NCBI RefSeq assembly: GCF_017976235.1
Contig: NZ_JACVHC010000004.1
Coordinates: forward strand, 106,602-170,601
Direction: 5' to 3'
DNA length: 64,000 nt
Origin: Pseudomonas anatoliensis
GTDB lineage: Bacteria; Pseudomonadota; Gammaproteobacteria; Pseudomonadales; Pseudomonadaceae
Below, in pieces: positions 1 through 7,729 of the stretch. Made by a program: the position numbers and the translations under genes. Below the pieces are notes generated by a model, which did no database searches, was not told the DNA's origin, and saw nothing but the letters and a program-made list of their open reading frames with translations. The stretch's first letter is position 1; the number at the start of each line of letters is the position of its first letter.

Positions 1-34
1 TCAAGAGTGCAATTTCCTCAGGTTGTGTCCGCGT

Positions 35-1609
35 ATGACAGGCGAAATGAACATCCTCCCGCTCCCGACGACCACCCCGGCGACCGTTCGCCCGCAGGTC
101 GGTGAGTTGCTCAAGCTGCTGACACCGGTCGAAGGCTTGATCGGGACCGGCCAGAGCGCCAAGGCTGAGGTGTTGTCGCTCAAGCAGGCGGATCAGACGT
201 TTGAACTGCTGCTCAAGGTAACGCTGGACAGCGGCCGCCAGACCACCGTGCAAGCGACCAGCAATCTACCGCTGGCGCAAGGCACCAGTCTGGCGATCAC
301 CCAACCGTCGGCGGGGAATCTGGCGATTACCGTGCAACAGGCCATTGCCAGCAGCGTCGCCACCCTCACCCGCATCGATACCGCGCAACTGCCCGTGGGC
401 ACCTTGCTGCAAGGCAAAGTGCTGACCTCGCAGGTGCTCCCGCAAACGCCGGGGCAAGCGACGGTGTTTCGTTCGATGGTCAGCCTGCTCAATACCGCCT
501 TGAGCGGCAGCACATTGACCATCGAAAGCCCGCAGCCACTGCGCATCGGCACCCTGCTCTCGGCGTTGGTCGAAGATTCGCAAACGTTGAAATTCCTGCC
601 GCTGAGCAACCGTCAGGAGCAATTGGCGGTGAGCCAGCAACTGCTCGGCCAGCAAAGTCGTCAGGCTTCATTGACCGGTTTGCTGAATGCGTTGCAGAAC
701 CTGCCAGCCAACACCGATCAAACGTCGACGGATTTGCGCGCTGCGGTAGATCGCCTGCTCGCCAGCCTGCCGAACGTGCAACAACTGAGCACAGCCAAAG
801 GTGTCGCCCAGGCCTTGGCCAACAGCGGCATGTTTCTGGAAGCCAAACTGCTGACCGGACAAATCCCGACGCTGGCCCCGGACATGAAAGCCGATCTGCT
901 CAAACTGGTCGCGCAACTGACACCGGGGCTGCCGAGCAGCACCAGTTTCAACGCCATCATCGCCGCCAACACCCTCGCCCAGGCGATGCCGAGTTTCGTA
1001 CGCAATGCCCTCGGCATGCTCGGCCAGGTGAGCGCCAAACCGCTGCCCAGCAGCTTCCCGCTGCCCGACCGCTTGCTGCAAAGCCAGGACGGCGAAGGTG
1101 ATCTGGAGCATTTGCTGCGCCTCGCCGCTGCTGCCGTATCGCGCTTGCAAAGCCATCAGTTGTCGAGCCTGGAACAGACTGGTGTCACCGACGATGGGCG
1201 GCTGCTCAGCACCTGGCAGCTGGAAATCCCCATGCGCAACCTGCAAGACATCGTGCCGTTGCAGGTCAAGTTTCAACGCGAAGAAGCGCCGGAGAAAGAA
1301 CCGCAACCGAACGAGCGCCGCGACGAACGCGAGCCCAAGCAGCAACTGTGGCGCGTCGACCTGGCGTTCGACATGGAACCGCTCGGGCCGATGCAGATTC
1401 AGGCGCAGTTGATCGCCGGCAGTCTGTCGGGCCAGTTGTGGGCGGAACGGCCGTACACCGCTGATCTGATCGAAAACAACCTGTTCGCGCTGCGCCAGCG
1501 CCTGCTCGATCGCGGGCTCAACGTTGGCGATATCGACTGCCACCACGGCACCCCGCCACAAGGCAATCAAACCCGTCTCGACCACCGCTGGGTTGATGAA
1601 ACCGCATGA
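35..1609 (+). CDS. FliK-domain protein (second hook-length-control-like protein)
   Basis: A 524-residue protein whose C-terminal ~80 residues look like the FliK/Flg_hook domain (EPLGPMQIQAQL, then LWAERPYTADLIENN and LLDRGLNVGDI). The N-terminal part is Gln/Leu/Thr-rich and low in aromatics, and a highly charged Glu/Arg linker (about residues 415-440) precedes the domain. No signal peptide or membrane segment is visible. The true fliK lies at 26960-28327, so this is a paralogue. In other Pseudomonas a FliK-like gene occupies this same place beyond cheW. Start choice: the frame is open from a TTG at 23, but ATG 35 or ATG 47 is more plausible; neither has a strong ribosome binding site. Its stop overlaps the start of the next gene (ATGA), so the two are translationally coupled. 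Its role in hook or export control is inferred only. Confidence 0.85.
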   Translation: MTGEMNILPLPTTTPATVRPQVGELLKLLTPVEGLIGTGQSAKAEVLSLKQADQTFELLLKVTLDSGRQTTVQATSNLPLAQGTSLAITQPSAGNLAITVQQAIASSVATLTRIDTAQLPVGTLLQGKVLTSQVLPQTPGQATVFRSMVSLLNTALSGSTLTIESPQPLRIGTLLSALVEDSQTLKFLPLSNRQEQLAVSQQLLGQQSRQASLTGLLNALQNLPANTDQTSTDLRAAVDRLLASLPNVQQLSTAKGVAQALANSGMFLEAKLLTGQIPTLAPDMKADLLKLVAQLTPGLPSSTSFNAIIAANTLAQAMPSFVRNALGMLGQVSAKPLPSSFPLPDRLLQSQDGEGDLEHLLRLAAAAVSRLQSHQLSSLEQTGVTDDGRLLSTWQLEIPMRNLQDIVPLQVKFQREEAPEKEPQPNERRDEREPKQQLWRVDLAFDMEPLGPMQIQAQLIAGSLSGQLWAERPYTADLIENNLFALRQRLLDRGLNVGDIDCHHGTPPQGNQTRLDHRWVDETA

Positions 1610-1935
1610 ATGACGCCACCGCTCCACGCCAGGCCATCGCCCTCAAATACGACGGCAACCACGCCCCGACGCTCACCGCCAAAGGTGATGACGAACTGGC
1701 CGAAGAAATCCTGCGGATCGCCCGCGACTGTGAAGTGCCGATCTATGAGAACGCCGAGCTGGTGCGACTGTTGGCACGAATGGAATTGGGCGACAGCATT
1801 CCCGAAGAGCTGTACCGCACCATCGCCGAGATCATCGCGTTTGCATGGAATCTGAAGGGAAAATTCCCCGAGGGACACGACCCGGATGCGCCGATGGTCG
1901 AGAAGGATGTCACCGAGCGCGGGGATGATTATTAA
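1606..1935 (+). CDS. FlhB C-terminal-domain-like protein (EscU/YscU/HrcU family, FlhX-like)
   Basis: A 109-residue soluble protein resembling the cytoplasmic FlhBC domain: AVALKYD-like start (AIALKYDGNHAPTLTAKG), then ILRIARDCEVPIYENAELVRLL and IPEELYRTIAEIIAFAW. It has no transmembrane part. Full-length FlhB here (21351-22490) has the autocleavage motif NPTH; this protein lacks it and enters the domain just after the cleavage point. In other bacteria a free FlhBC-like protein (FlhX) can stand in for the cleaved FlhB fragment in the export switch. Pairing by a 4-bp overlap with a FliK-domain protein fits a substrate-switch pair, because FliK signals through FlhBC. Function is inference; family assignment is firm. 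Confidence 0.88.
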   Translation: MNDATAPRQAIALKYDGNHAPTLTAKGDDELAEEILRIARDCEVPIYENAELVRLLARMELGDSIPEELYRTIAEIIAFAWNLKGKFPEGHDPDAPMVEKDVTERGDDY

Positions 1936-1946
1936 GCCTTAAAAGC

Positions 1947-2022
1947 AAAAGATCGCAGCCTTCGGCAGCTCCTACAGGTGAGTAGATGACCCTGTAGGAG
2001 CTGCCGAAGGCTGCGATCTTTT
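1947..2022. repeat. REP inverted repeat (GTAGGAGCTGC type)
   Basis: Two perfectly complementary 31-bp arms (1947-1977 and 1992-2022) around a 14-bp loop. The arms carry the Pseudomonas REP core (CTGTAGGAGCTGC...GATCTTTT). It sits between the convergent ends of the FlhB-like gene and the DUF2802 gene, where the hairpin could stop transcription from both sides. Confidence 0.9.
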
Positions 2023-2035
2023 GATCTTGCTTGCT

Positions 2036-2428
2036 TCAGTTCTTGTGCAGCTTACGCATCAACTCCGCTTCAGCCTGGGTCAAGCCACAGGACTGAGTCA
2101 GTTCATCAACGCTCGCGCCCATCCCCACCAGTTTCGCCGCTTGGGCGAACGACAGGCTGGACGGGTCGCGCTGTTCCAGCTGAACGATTTTGTCCGGCAA
2201 CGGACTGACTACCGCACGCAGTTCGTGCAGGGCTTCGCCCATGTGCACATTGCCGTTCTGATAATCGTCAACACGCTTGGCCAGATCCTTGATGCGCTGA
2301 TCACGCAACGCATCGCCCTGAGCCTGTTGTGCAGCAATCACTTTTTGCGCCTTGATGTACGACACAAACATTGCCAGCGTGCCTGCCCAGAAGAGGAACA
2401 GGACAATGACCGCAACTTCGAGAATCAA
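2036..2428 (-). CDS. DUF2802 membrane-anchored protein
   Basis: A 130-residue protein with one N-terminal membrane segment (about residues 4-24, ILEVAVIVLFLFWAGTLAMF), a helical, probably coiled-coil middle (QAQGDALRDQRIKDLAKRVDDY), and a C-terminal helix-turn-helix-like stretch (AAKLVGMGASVDELTQSCGL, then TQAEAELMRKLH). It ends the cheW operon; its start directly abuts the cheW stop. The same gene follows cheW in other Pseudomonas. The resemblance of the C-terminus to small DNA-binding folds is weak and could simply be a helical adaptor. Function unknown. Confidence 0.88.
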   Translation of the reverse strand: MILEVAVIVLFLFWAGTLAMFVSYIKAQKVIAAQQAQGDALRDQRIKDLAKRVDDYQNGNVHMGEALHELRAVVSPLPDKIVQLEQRDPSSLSFAQAAKLVGMGASVDELTQSCGLTQAEAELMRKLHKN

Positions 2429-2914
2429 TCAGATATTCTCCAGGTCCGACCATTCTTCTTCGCTCATCATCTTGTCCAGCTCGACCAGGATCAGCAACTC
2501 GTTGTTCTTGTTGCACACGCCCTGGATGAACTTGGCCGACTCTTCGTTGCCGACGTTTGGCGCCGTTTCGATTTCCGACTGACGCAGATAAACCACTTCG
2601 GCCACGCTGTCGACCATGATGCCGACGACTTGCTTGTCGGCTTCGATGATGACGATACGGGTGTTGTCGCTGATCTCGCCGCTGTTCAGGCCGAAGCGCT
2701 GACGGGTGTCGATCACAGTGACCACGTTACCGCGCAGGTTGATGATGCCCAACACGTAGCTCGGCGCACCTGGCACCGGAGCGATCTCGGTGTAGCGCAG
2801 CACTTCCTGAACGCGCATCACGTTGATGCCGTAGGTTTCGTTGTCCAGCTTGAAGGTTACCCATTGCAGGATCGGATCTTCAGAACCCTTTGCCGCCGTC
2901 GCCTTGTCGTTCAT
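2429..2914 (-). CDS. cheW: Chemotaxis coupling protein CheW
   Basis: 161 residues, a single CheW/SH3-like domain: LQWVTFKLDNETYGINVMRV, the conserved NLRGNVVTVIDTRQRFGL segment, and VGIMVDSVAEVVYL. CheW links chemoreceptors to CheA in the cytoplasmic arrays. The start MNDKAT agrees with the family. It is followed without a gap by the DUF2802 gene and preceded by a second, longer CheW-domain protein, so the two probably act in the same polar array. Confidence 0.96.
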   Translation of the reverse strand: MNDKATAAKGSEDPILQWVTFKLDNETYGINVMRVQEVLRYTEIAPVPGAPSYVLGIINLRGNVVTVIDTRQRFGLNSGEISDNTRIVIIEADKQVVGIMVDSVAEVVYLRQSEIETAPNVGNEESAKFIQGVCNKNNELLILVELDKMMSEEEWSDLENI

Positions 2915-2988
2915 ACCCTAGCCCCTCGAAGTACCGCGTGTGGCGGTTTATGTTTCGTTTTCCGGCATATCGAAGCCGGTACTGTCTG

Positions 2989-3933
2989 TTATGTCGGTTT
3001 GTGGTTCGGCTTACTGCCGGGCATGTGCTTTGCCCCGCCGCTGGCGATCAACTCGGCAAGAGCTGCGACATCGAGCAAGGCGCACATGTGTTCAATCACG
3101 GTGCCGGCAAGCCATGGCCGCTGACCCCGGTGACTTCTCCATTTGATTTCATTCGGATCAAGACGCAACGAACGACTGACCTGATGCACCGCCAGGCCCC
3201 ACTCGTAACCTTGTACCGAAATCACGTACTGCAAGCCCTGACGGAAGTCATCGCGATAGCGATCCGGCATGACCCAGCGCGCGGTGTCCAAAACTTTCAG
3301 GTTGCCGGCCTGGCTCGGCAGAATCCCGAGGAACCATTCCGGCTGACCGAACAGCGGCGTCAGCTCGTGACCGGCCAGCGAGTAGATCGAACCCAGGCAG
3401 ACCAGTGGCACGGCCAGGGTCAATCCGGCGACATCGAACAGCAGGCATTCGAAAGCTTCTGAGGCCCAGGCCGGACGGCCGTCGGTGTCGACCGGCGGCG
3501 GTGTGTTGCTTGGCGGCAGATGCACTTCCACCAGCGGCGTGACGAGCGCTTGAACAACCGGTTCGGCCGCTGGTGCTTCTGGCTCTGGCTCGACGGGTTC
3601 AGGCACAGCTTGCAGCAACTGCGTTTGCAGCAGCGGCGCAAGGGTCGATACCACGCGCACAGGTTCAGCCGTTTCGAGCAACACCACGGGCGCCCTGACC
3701 ACCGGAGCGGGCGCAGCTACCGGCGCAACAGGTCTGGCCGCCTTCTCTGCATCGCGCGCCTGCTCTTCAAGCACCGCCGCCTGGAACTCATCCAGCGCTT
3801 CAGCGCTTTCAATCACTTCAGGCTGGGAAGCGACCTGCACCGGCAACTCGTCGGGGATCTCCTCCAACAAGCTGTCCAGATAGGACTGCAACGCCATCTG
3901 CGGCTTGGAAGTCAACTTCACCGGCCGATTCAT
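2989..3933 (-). CDS. CheW-domain protein with long Ala/Pro/Glu-rich N-terminus
   Basis: About 314 residues from the likely start MNRPVKLT. The first ~150 residues are rich in Ala, Val, Pro and Glu, with a short amphipathic stretch near the start (ALQSYLDSLLEEIPDELP). The remaining ~150 residues form a CheW-like domain (FECLLFDVAGLTLAVPLVCL, later LLDVAALAELIASGG). The same gene lies between parA and cheW in other Pseudomonas. In Vibrio and Pseudomonas systems ParA-type ATPases position chemotaxis arrays through adaptor proteins, so a link between ParA and the array is a reasonable inference. The domain is divergent: the NLRG loop of CheW is replaced by NLKVLDTA. Confidence 0.88.
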   Translation of the reverse strand: MNRPVKLTSKPQMALQSYLDSLLEEIPDELPVQVASQPEVIESAEALDEFQAAVLEEQARDAEKAARPVAPVAAPAPVVRAPVVLLETAEPVRVVSTLAPLLQTQLLQAVPEPVEPEPEAPAAEPVVQALVTPLVEVHLPPSNTPPPVDTDGRPAWASEAFECLLFDVAGLTLAVPLVCLGSIYSLAGHELTPLFGQPEWFLGILPSQAGNLKVLDTARWVMPDRYRDDFRQGLQYVISVQGYEWGLAVHQVSRSLRLDPNEIKWRSHRGQRPWLAGTVIEHMCALLDVAALAELIASGGAKHMPGSKPNHKPT

Positions 3934-3943
3934 ACACAACCCC

Positions 3944-4036
3944 CTGTAGGAGCTGCGGAACGCTGCGATCTTTTGATCTTTTCAGAAGCGCTGCAAAGCC
4001 AGATCAAAAGATCGCAGCCTGCGGCAGCTCCTACAG
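3944..4036. repeat. REP inverted repeat (GTAGGAGCTGC type)
   Basis: Arms 3944-3979 and 4001-4036 are nearly perfect inverted copies of the same Pseudomonas REP core seen at 1947-2022. It lies inside the minus-strand operon, between the parA stop and the start of the CheW-like gene, where it could lower or stabilise distal mRNA. Confidence 0.88.
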
Positions 4037-4050
4037 AGGGCAAAATCATC

Positions 4051-4839
4051 TCAAGCCACCTGCGCAACAAGTTGTTGCGCCAACAGATGCTTGAGCAGCG
4101 CGCGGTAAGCCAGCACGCCACGACTCTTGCCGTCGAATTGCGAAGGTGTGACACCCGCGCGGCTGGCGTCGCGCAGACGCGTATCGACCGGGATGTAACC
4201 CTGCCAGATATCGTCGGGAAATTTGTCGCGCAGCACGCGCAAGGTATGCATCGAGGCCTGCGTGCGACGGTCGAACAACGTCGGCACGATGCTGAACGGC
4301 AGCGCCTGCTTGCGCGAGCGGTTGATCATCGCCAGCGTGTTGACCATGCGCTCCAGGCCTTTGACGGCCAGGTGTTCGGTTTGCACCGGGATCACTAGTT
4401 GCTGGCTCGCCGCGAGGGCGTTGACCATCAGCACACCGAGCAACGGCGGGCTGTCGATGACGGCATAATCAAAGTCCTGCCACAACTGCGCCAGACTCTT
4501 GGCGATCACCAGCCCCAAGCCACTTTGCCCCGGCGACTGGCGCTCAAGCGTCGCCAGTGCGGTGCTCGAGGGCAGCAGGGAAATGCGTTCGTCACTGGTC
4601 GACAGCAGCAACTGCCCGGGCAAGCCTTGCGGCACGCTGCCCTTGTGCAGGAACAGGTCGTAGTTGCTGTGTTCCAGGCTGTCGGGGTCATAGCCGAAAT
4701 AGCTGGTCATCGAGCCGTGCGGGTCGAGATCGACCACGACCACGCGCTTGCCCGCCTCGGCCAGCAATCCGGCTAAAGCGATGGAAGAGGTGGTTTTACC
4801 GACCCCACCCTTTTGATTGGCGACTGCCCAGACTCTCAT
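4051..4839 (-). CDS. ParA-family ATPase of the chemotaxis cluster (ParC/ParP-type positioning system)
   Basis: 262 residues with a deviant Walker A at residues 9-17 (NQKGGVGKT), the switch region VVVVDLDPHGSMTSYFG, and Walker B-like YAVIDSPPLLG. This is a ParA/MinD-class ATPase. Placement after motCD and before the CheW genes matches the Pseudomonas flagellar/che locus, where ParA homologues give polar placement and inheritance of chemotaxis arrays rather than chromosome segregation. No parB partner is adjacent, which supports the array role. Confidence 0.93.
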   Translation of the reverse strand: MRVWAVANQKGGVGKTTSSIALAGLLAEAGKRVVVVDLDPHGSMTSYFGYDPDSLEHSNYDLFLHKGSVPQGLPGQLLLSTSDERISLLPSSTALATLERQSPGQSGLGLVIAKSLAQLWQDFDYAVIDSPPLLGVLMVNALAASQQLVIPVQTEHLAVKGLERMVNTLAMINRSRKQALPFSIVPTLFDRRTQASMHTLRVLRDKFPDDIWQGYIPVDTRLRDASRAGVTPSQFDGKSRGVLAYRALLKHLLAQQLVAQVA

Positions 4840-4882
4840 TCAGTTCGTTCCTCCCGACCGAGATGCTCGGCCGAGACATGGC

Positions 4883-5773
4883 TCAGCGTATTAATGCGGG
4901 TGACGGAGAATTGACGGCACTCTCGCGTCCCGGCGTCTTGACCGGGGTCGGTGCAGTTTGTGTGCCAGCGCGCTTCAGTGCGGCATCCGGTTGCGCATGA
5001 GCGGTTCCGGTACCCGTCAGGCTGCGGCGCACATCCAGATTGCGCGACACCACCAGCACCACGCGACGGTTTTTCCCCCGGCCTTCGGCGGTAGCGTTAT
5101 TCGCCACTGGCTGGAATTCGCCGTAGCCCACCGAGGCCAGTCGGCCAGGGTTGACGCCCTGCATCGCCAGCATGCGCACGATGCTCGCCGAGCGCGCCGA
5201 GGACAGCTCCCAGTTGGTCGGGTACTGCGCGGTGCGGATCGGCTGGTCGTCGGTAAAACCTTCGACGTGGATCGGGTTGTCGAACGGTTTGAGGATCGCG
5301 GCAACCTTGTCGATGATGTTGAAGGCGATGTCGCTCGGCATGGCGTCACCGCTGCCGAACAACAGGCTGGAGTTGAGTTCGATCTCGACCCACAACTCAT
5401 TGCCGCGCACAGTCATCTGATTGGAGCTGATCAGGTCACCGAACGCGGCACTGATGTCGTCGGCAATGCTTTTCAGCGGATCACTGCCGCCGGCGATACC
5501 GGCGTCAATCTGTTCGGCGTCCTTGACCAGCGGCTTGGCCGGGGTCACGGTCTTCGGTCGCTCGTCGCCAATCGGAATCGGCTTGAGCGCGCGGTCGGAG
5601 TCGGTGAAGACCCCGACCAGCGCTTCGGAAATTTCCTTGTACTTGCCTTCGTTGATCGACGAGATCGAGTACATCACCACGAAGAAAGCGAACAGCAGCG
5701 TAATGAAGTCGGCGTAGGACACGAGCCAGCGCTCGTGATTAACGTGTTCTTCCTGATGCCTGCGACGAGCCAT
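4883..5773 (-). CDS. motD: Flagellar stator protein MotD (MotB family)
   Basis: 296 residues. One membrane helix (about 18-38) carries the proton-accepting Asp22 in SYADFITLLFAFFVVMY. An OmpA/PAL-like peptidoglycan-binding domain follows at about 130-250 (HVEGFTDDQPI, ELSSARSASIVRMLA, GKNRRVVLVV). The tail (about 255-296) is a low-complexity Thr/Pro/Ala segment. MotCD is the second stator of Pseudomonas, important for swarming and motion in viscous media. It follows motC in the same operon with a 15-bp gap. Confidence 0.96.
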   Translation of the reverse strand: MARRRHQEEHVNHERWLVSYADFITLLFAFFVVMYSISSINEGKYKEISEALVGVFTDSDRALKPIPIGDERPKTVTPAKPLVKDAEQIDAGIAGGSDPLKSIADDISAAFGDLISSNQMTVRGNELWVEIELNSSLLFGSGDAMPSDIAFNIIDKVAAILKPFDNPIHVEGFTDDQPIRTAQYPTNWELSSARSASIVRMLAMQGVNPGRLASVGYGEFQPVANNATAEGRGKNRRVVLVVSRNLDVRRSLTGTGTAHAQPDAALKRAGTQTAPTPVKTPGRESAVNSPSPALIR

Positions 5774-5788
5774 AGTCCATTACCCCCA

Positions 5789-6529
5789 TCAATCCATGAA
5801 GCCCTGAAGCTTCAGCTCGATAGAACGCGGGTTTTCACCTTCGGCGATCGACAGGATCCCTTCCAACAACATTTCGCGATAACGCGACTGCCGCAACGCG
5901 ATGGACTTCAGTTTGGCCGCCACCGGCAACAGGATCAGGTTGGCACTGGCCACACCATAGATCGTCGCAACGAACGCCACGGCAATGCCGCTGCCCAGTT
6001 GCGTCGGATCGGCGAGGTTGCCCATCACGTGGATCAAGCCCATTACCGCGCCGATGATGCCGATGGTTGGCGCGTAGCCGCCCATGCTTTCAAAGACTTT
6101 GGAAGCTTCGATATCGCGCGCTTCCTGGGTGTAGAAATCCACTTCGAGGATGCTGCGGATCGCTTCCGGCTCGGCGCCATCGACCAGCAGTTGCAGGCCT
6201 TTGCGCGAGTAGTTGTCAGGTTCGGCGTCAGCCACCCCTTCCAGCCCGAGCAAGCCTTCCTTGCGCGCGGTGAGACTCCAGTTGACCACGCGGTCGATAC
6301 CGCCGGCCAGGTCCACACGTGGCGGAAAGAAGATCCACGCGAGGATCTGCATCGCGCGTTTGAACGCGCTCATCGGCGATTGCAACAGCGCGGCACCGAT
6401 GGTGCCGCCTATTACGATCAGTGCCGCCGGGCCGTTGGCCAGCGCACCGAGGTGACCACCTTCCAGGTAGTTGCCGCCGATGATGGCGACGAACGCCATG
6501 ATGATCCCGATAAGGCTTAGAACATCCAT
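5789..6529 (-). CDS. motC: Flagellar stator protein MotC (MotA family)
   Basis: 246 residues from MDVLSLIG; the frame is open three codons earlier, but ATG 6529 overlaps the cheB stop by one base (TGATG), typical of coupling. Four membrane segments are visible (start, ~30-50, ~145-170, ~180-205), with the large cytoplasmic loop between the second and third. It has the conserved APTIGIIGAVMGLIHVM and VAFVATIYGVASANLILLP segments of MotA/ExbB proteins. It forms the proton channel with MotD. Confidence 0.96.
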   Translation of the reverse strand: MDVLSLIGIIMAFVAIIGGNYLEGGHLGALANGPAALIVIGGTIGAALLQSPMSAFKRAMQILAWIFFPPRVDLAGGIDRVVNWSLTARKEGLLGLEGVADAEPDNYSRKGLQLLVDGAEPEAIRSILEVDFYTQEARDIEASKVFESMGGYAPTIGIIGAVMGLIHVMGNLADPTQLGSGIAVAFVATIYGVASANLILLPVAAKLKSIALRQSRYREMLLEGILSIAEGENPRSIELKLQGFMD

Positions 6530-7680
6530 CAGATACACGCCTCGACGATGTGCTTGCCGATGTCGTCCAGACCGTACACCGCATCAGCGAGGTCGGCTTT
6601 GACGATGGCCATCGGCATGCCGTAGATCACGCAGCTTGCTTCGTCCTGCGCCCATACCGAACTGCCGCCCTGCTTGAGCAGGCGCGCGCCTTCACGGCCG
6701 TCGGCGCCCATGCCGGTCAGCACGACCGCCAGAACTTTGTCGCCGTACGACTTGGCTGCAGAACCGAAGGTGATGTCCACGCACGGCTTGTAGTTCAGAC
6801 GCTCGTCGCCCGGCAGGATTTTCACCGCGCCACGGCCGTCGATCATCATTTGCTTGCCGCCGGGTGCCAACAGCGCCAGGCCAGGACGCAGGATGTCGCC
6901 ATCCTCGGCTTCCTTGACGGAGATGCGGCAGAGCTTGTCCAGACGTTCGGCAAAGGCTTTGGTGAACGCCGCCGGCATGTGCTGGATCAGCACGATCGGC
7001 GCCGGAAAATTCGCCGGCAACTGCGTCAGCACGCGTTGCAGGGCAACCGGGCCGCCAGTCGAAGTACCGATGGCGACCAGTTTGTAAGCCTTGCGTTTCG
7101 GTGCCGGCGACGAAGCACTGGCAGCCGGCGCGCGCGTCGGTGCCGGAACAGGTGCCGGGCGTACCGGTGCGCTGCTGGTGTGGCTGCTGTGGCTGCTGTA
7201 ACTCGATGCGGCCGGGGCCGGTGTCGGTGCAGGTGCTGGAGCTGCAACAGGTGCAGGTGTGCTGTAAGCACTGAAACGACGATTACTGCGCGAGATGCTA
7301 TGCACCTTTTCGCACAGCAGTTGCTTGACCTTCTCGGGGTTACGCGAGATGTCTTCGAAATTCTTCGGCAGGAAATCCACCGCGCCGGCGTCCAGCGCAT
7401 CCAGGGTTACCCGGGCGCCTTCGTGGGTCAGCGAGGAGAACATCAACACCGGGGTCGGGCAGCGCTGCATGATGTGCCGCACTGCCGTGATGCCGTCCAT
7501 CATCGGCATCTCGTAGTCCATGGTGATCACGTCAGGCTTGAGCGCCATGGCCTGATCGATCGCCTCTTTACCGTTGGTTGCCGTACCGACAACCTGGATG
7601 CTCGGATCCGCTGAAAGAATTTCCGAGACGCGGCGGCGGAAAAAACCCGAATCGTCCACCACCAGGACTTTGACTGCCAT
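6529..7680 (-). CDS. cheB: Chemotaxis response regulator protein-glutamate methylesterase CheB
   Basis: 383 residues from [10 protein letters not shown]. The receiver domain (1-120) has phospho-acceptor Asp55 in [14 protein letters not shown] Pro/Ala/Ser/Thr-rich linker of about 60 residues follows (~130-195). The C-terminal methylesterase keeps the Ser-His-Asp triad motifs [19 protein letters not shown] and TGMGADG. It demethylates and deamidates chemoreceptors under CheA control. It is followed by motC (1-base overlap) and preceded by cheA. The long linker is typical of Pseudomonas CheB. Confidence 0.96.
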   Translation of the reverse strand: MAVKVLVVDDSGFFRRRVSEILSADPSIQVVGTATNGKEAIDQAMALKPDVITMDYEMPMMDGITAVRHIMQRCPTPVLMFSSLTHEGARVTLDALDAGAVDFLPKNFEDISRNPEKVKQLLCEKVHSISRSNRRFSAYSTPAPVAAPAPAPTPAPAASSYSSHSSHTSSAPVRPAPVPAPTRAPAASASSPAPKRKAYKLVAIGTSTGGPVALQRVLTQLPANFPAPIVLIQHMPAAFTKAFAERLDKLCRISVKEAEDGDILRPGLALLAPGGKQMMIDGRGAVKILPGDERLNYKPCVDITFGSAAKSYGDKVLAVVLTGMGADGREGARLLKQGGSSVWAQDEASCVIYGMPMAIVKADLADAVYGLDDIGKHIVEACI

Positions 7681-7729
7681 AAACACTCCATTAGGTGCAG
7701 CGGGACGCTATCGCCCCGCCGCCCCGGAT

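Noticed and set aside
1947..2022. Inverted repeats considered as CRISPR or transposon ends
   Set aside because: Single inverted pairs with known Pseudomonas REP core, no spacers, no transposase.
2021..3124. Open frame of 367 codons on the plus strand
   Set aside because: Antisense to the DUF2802 gene, cheW and the CheW-like gene.
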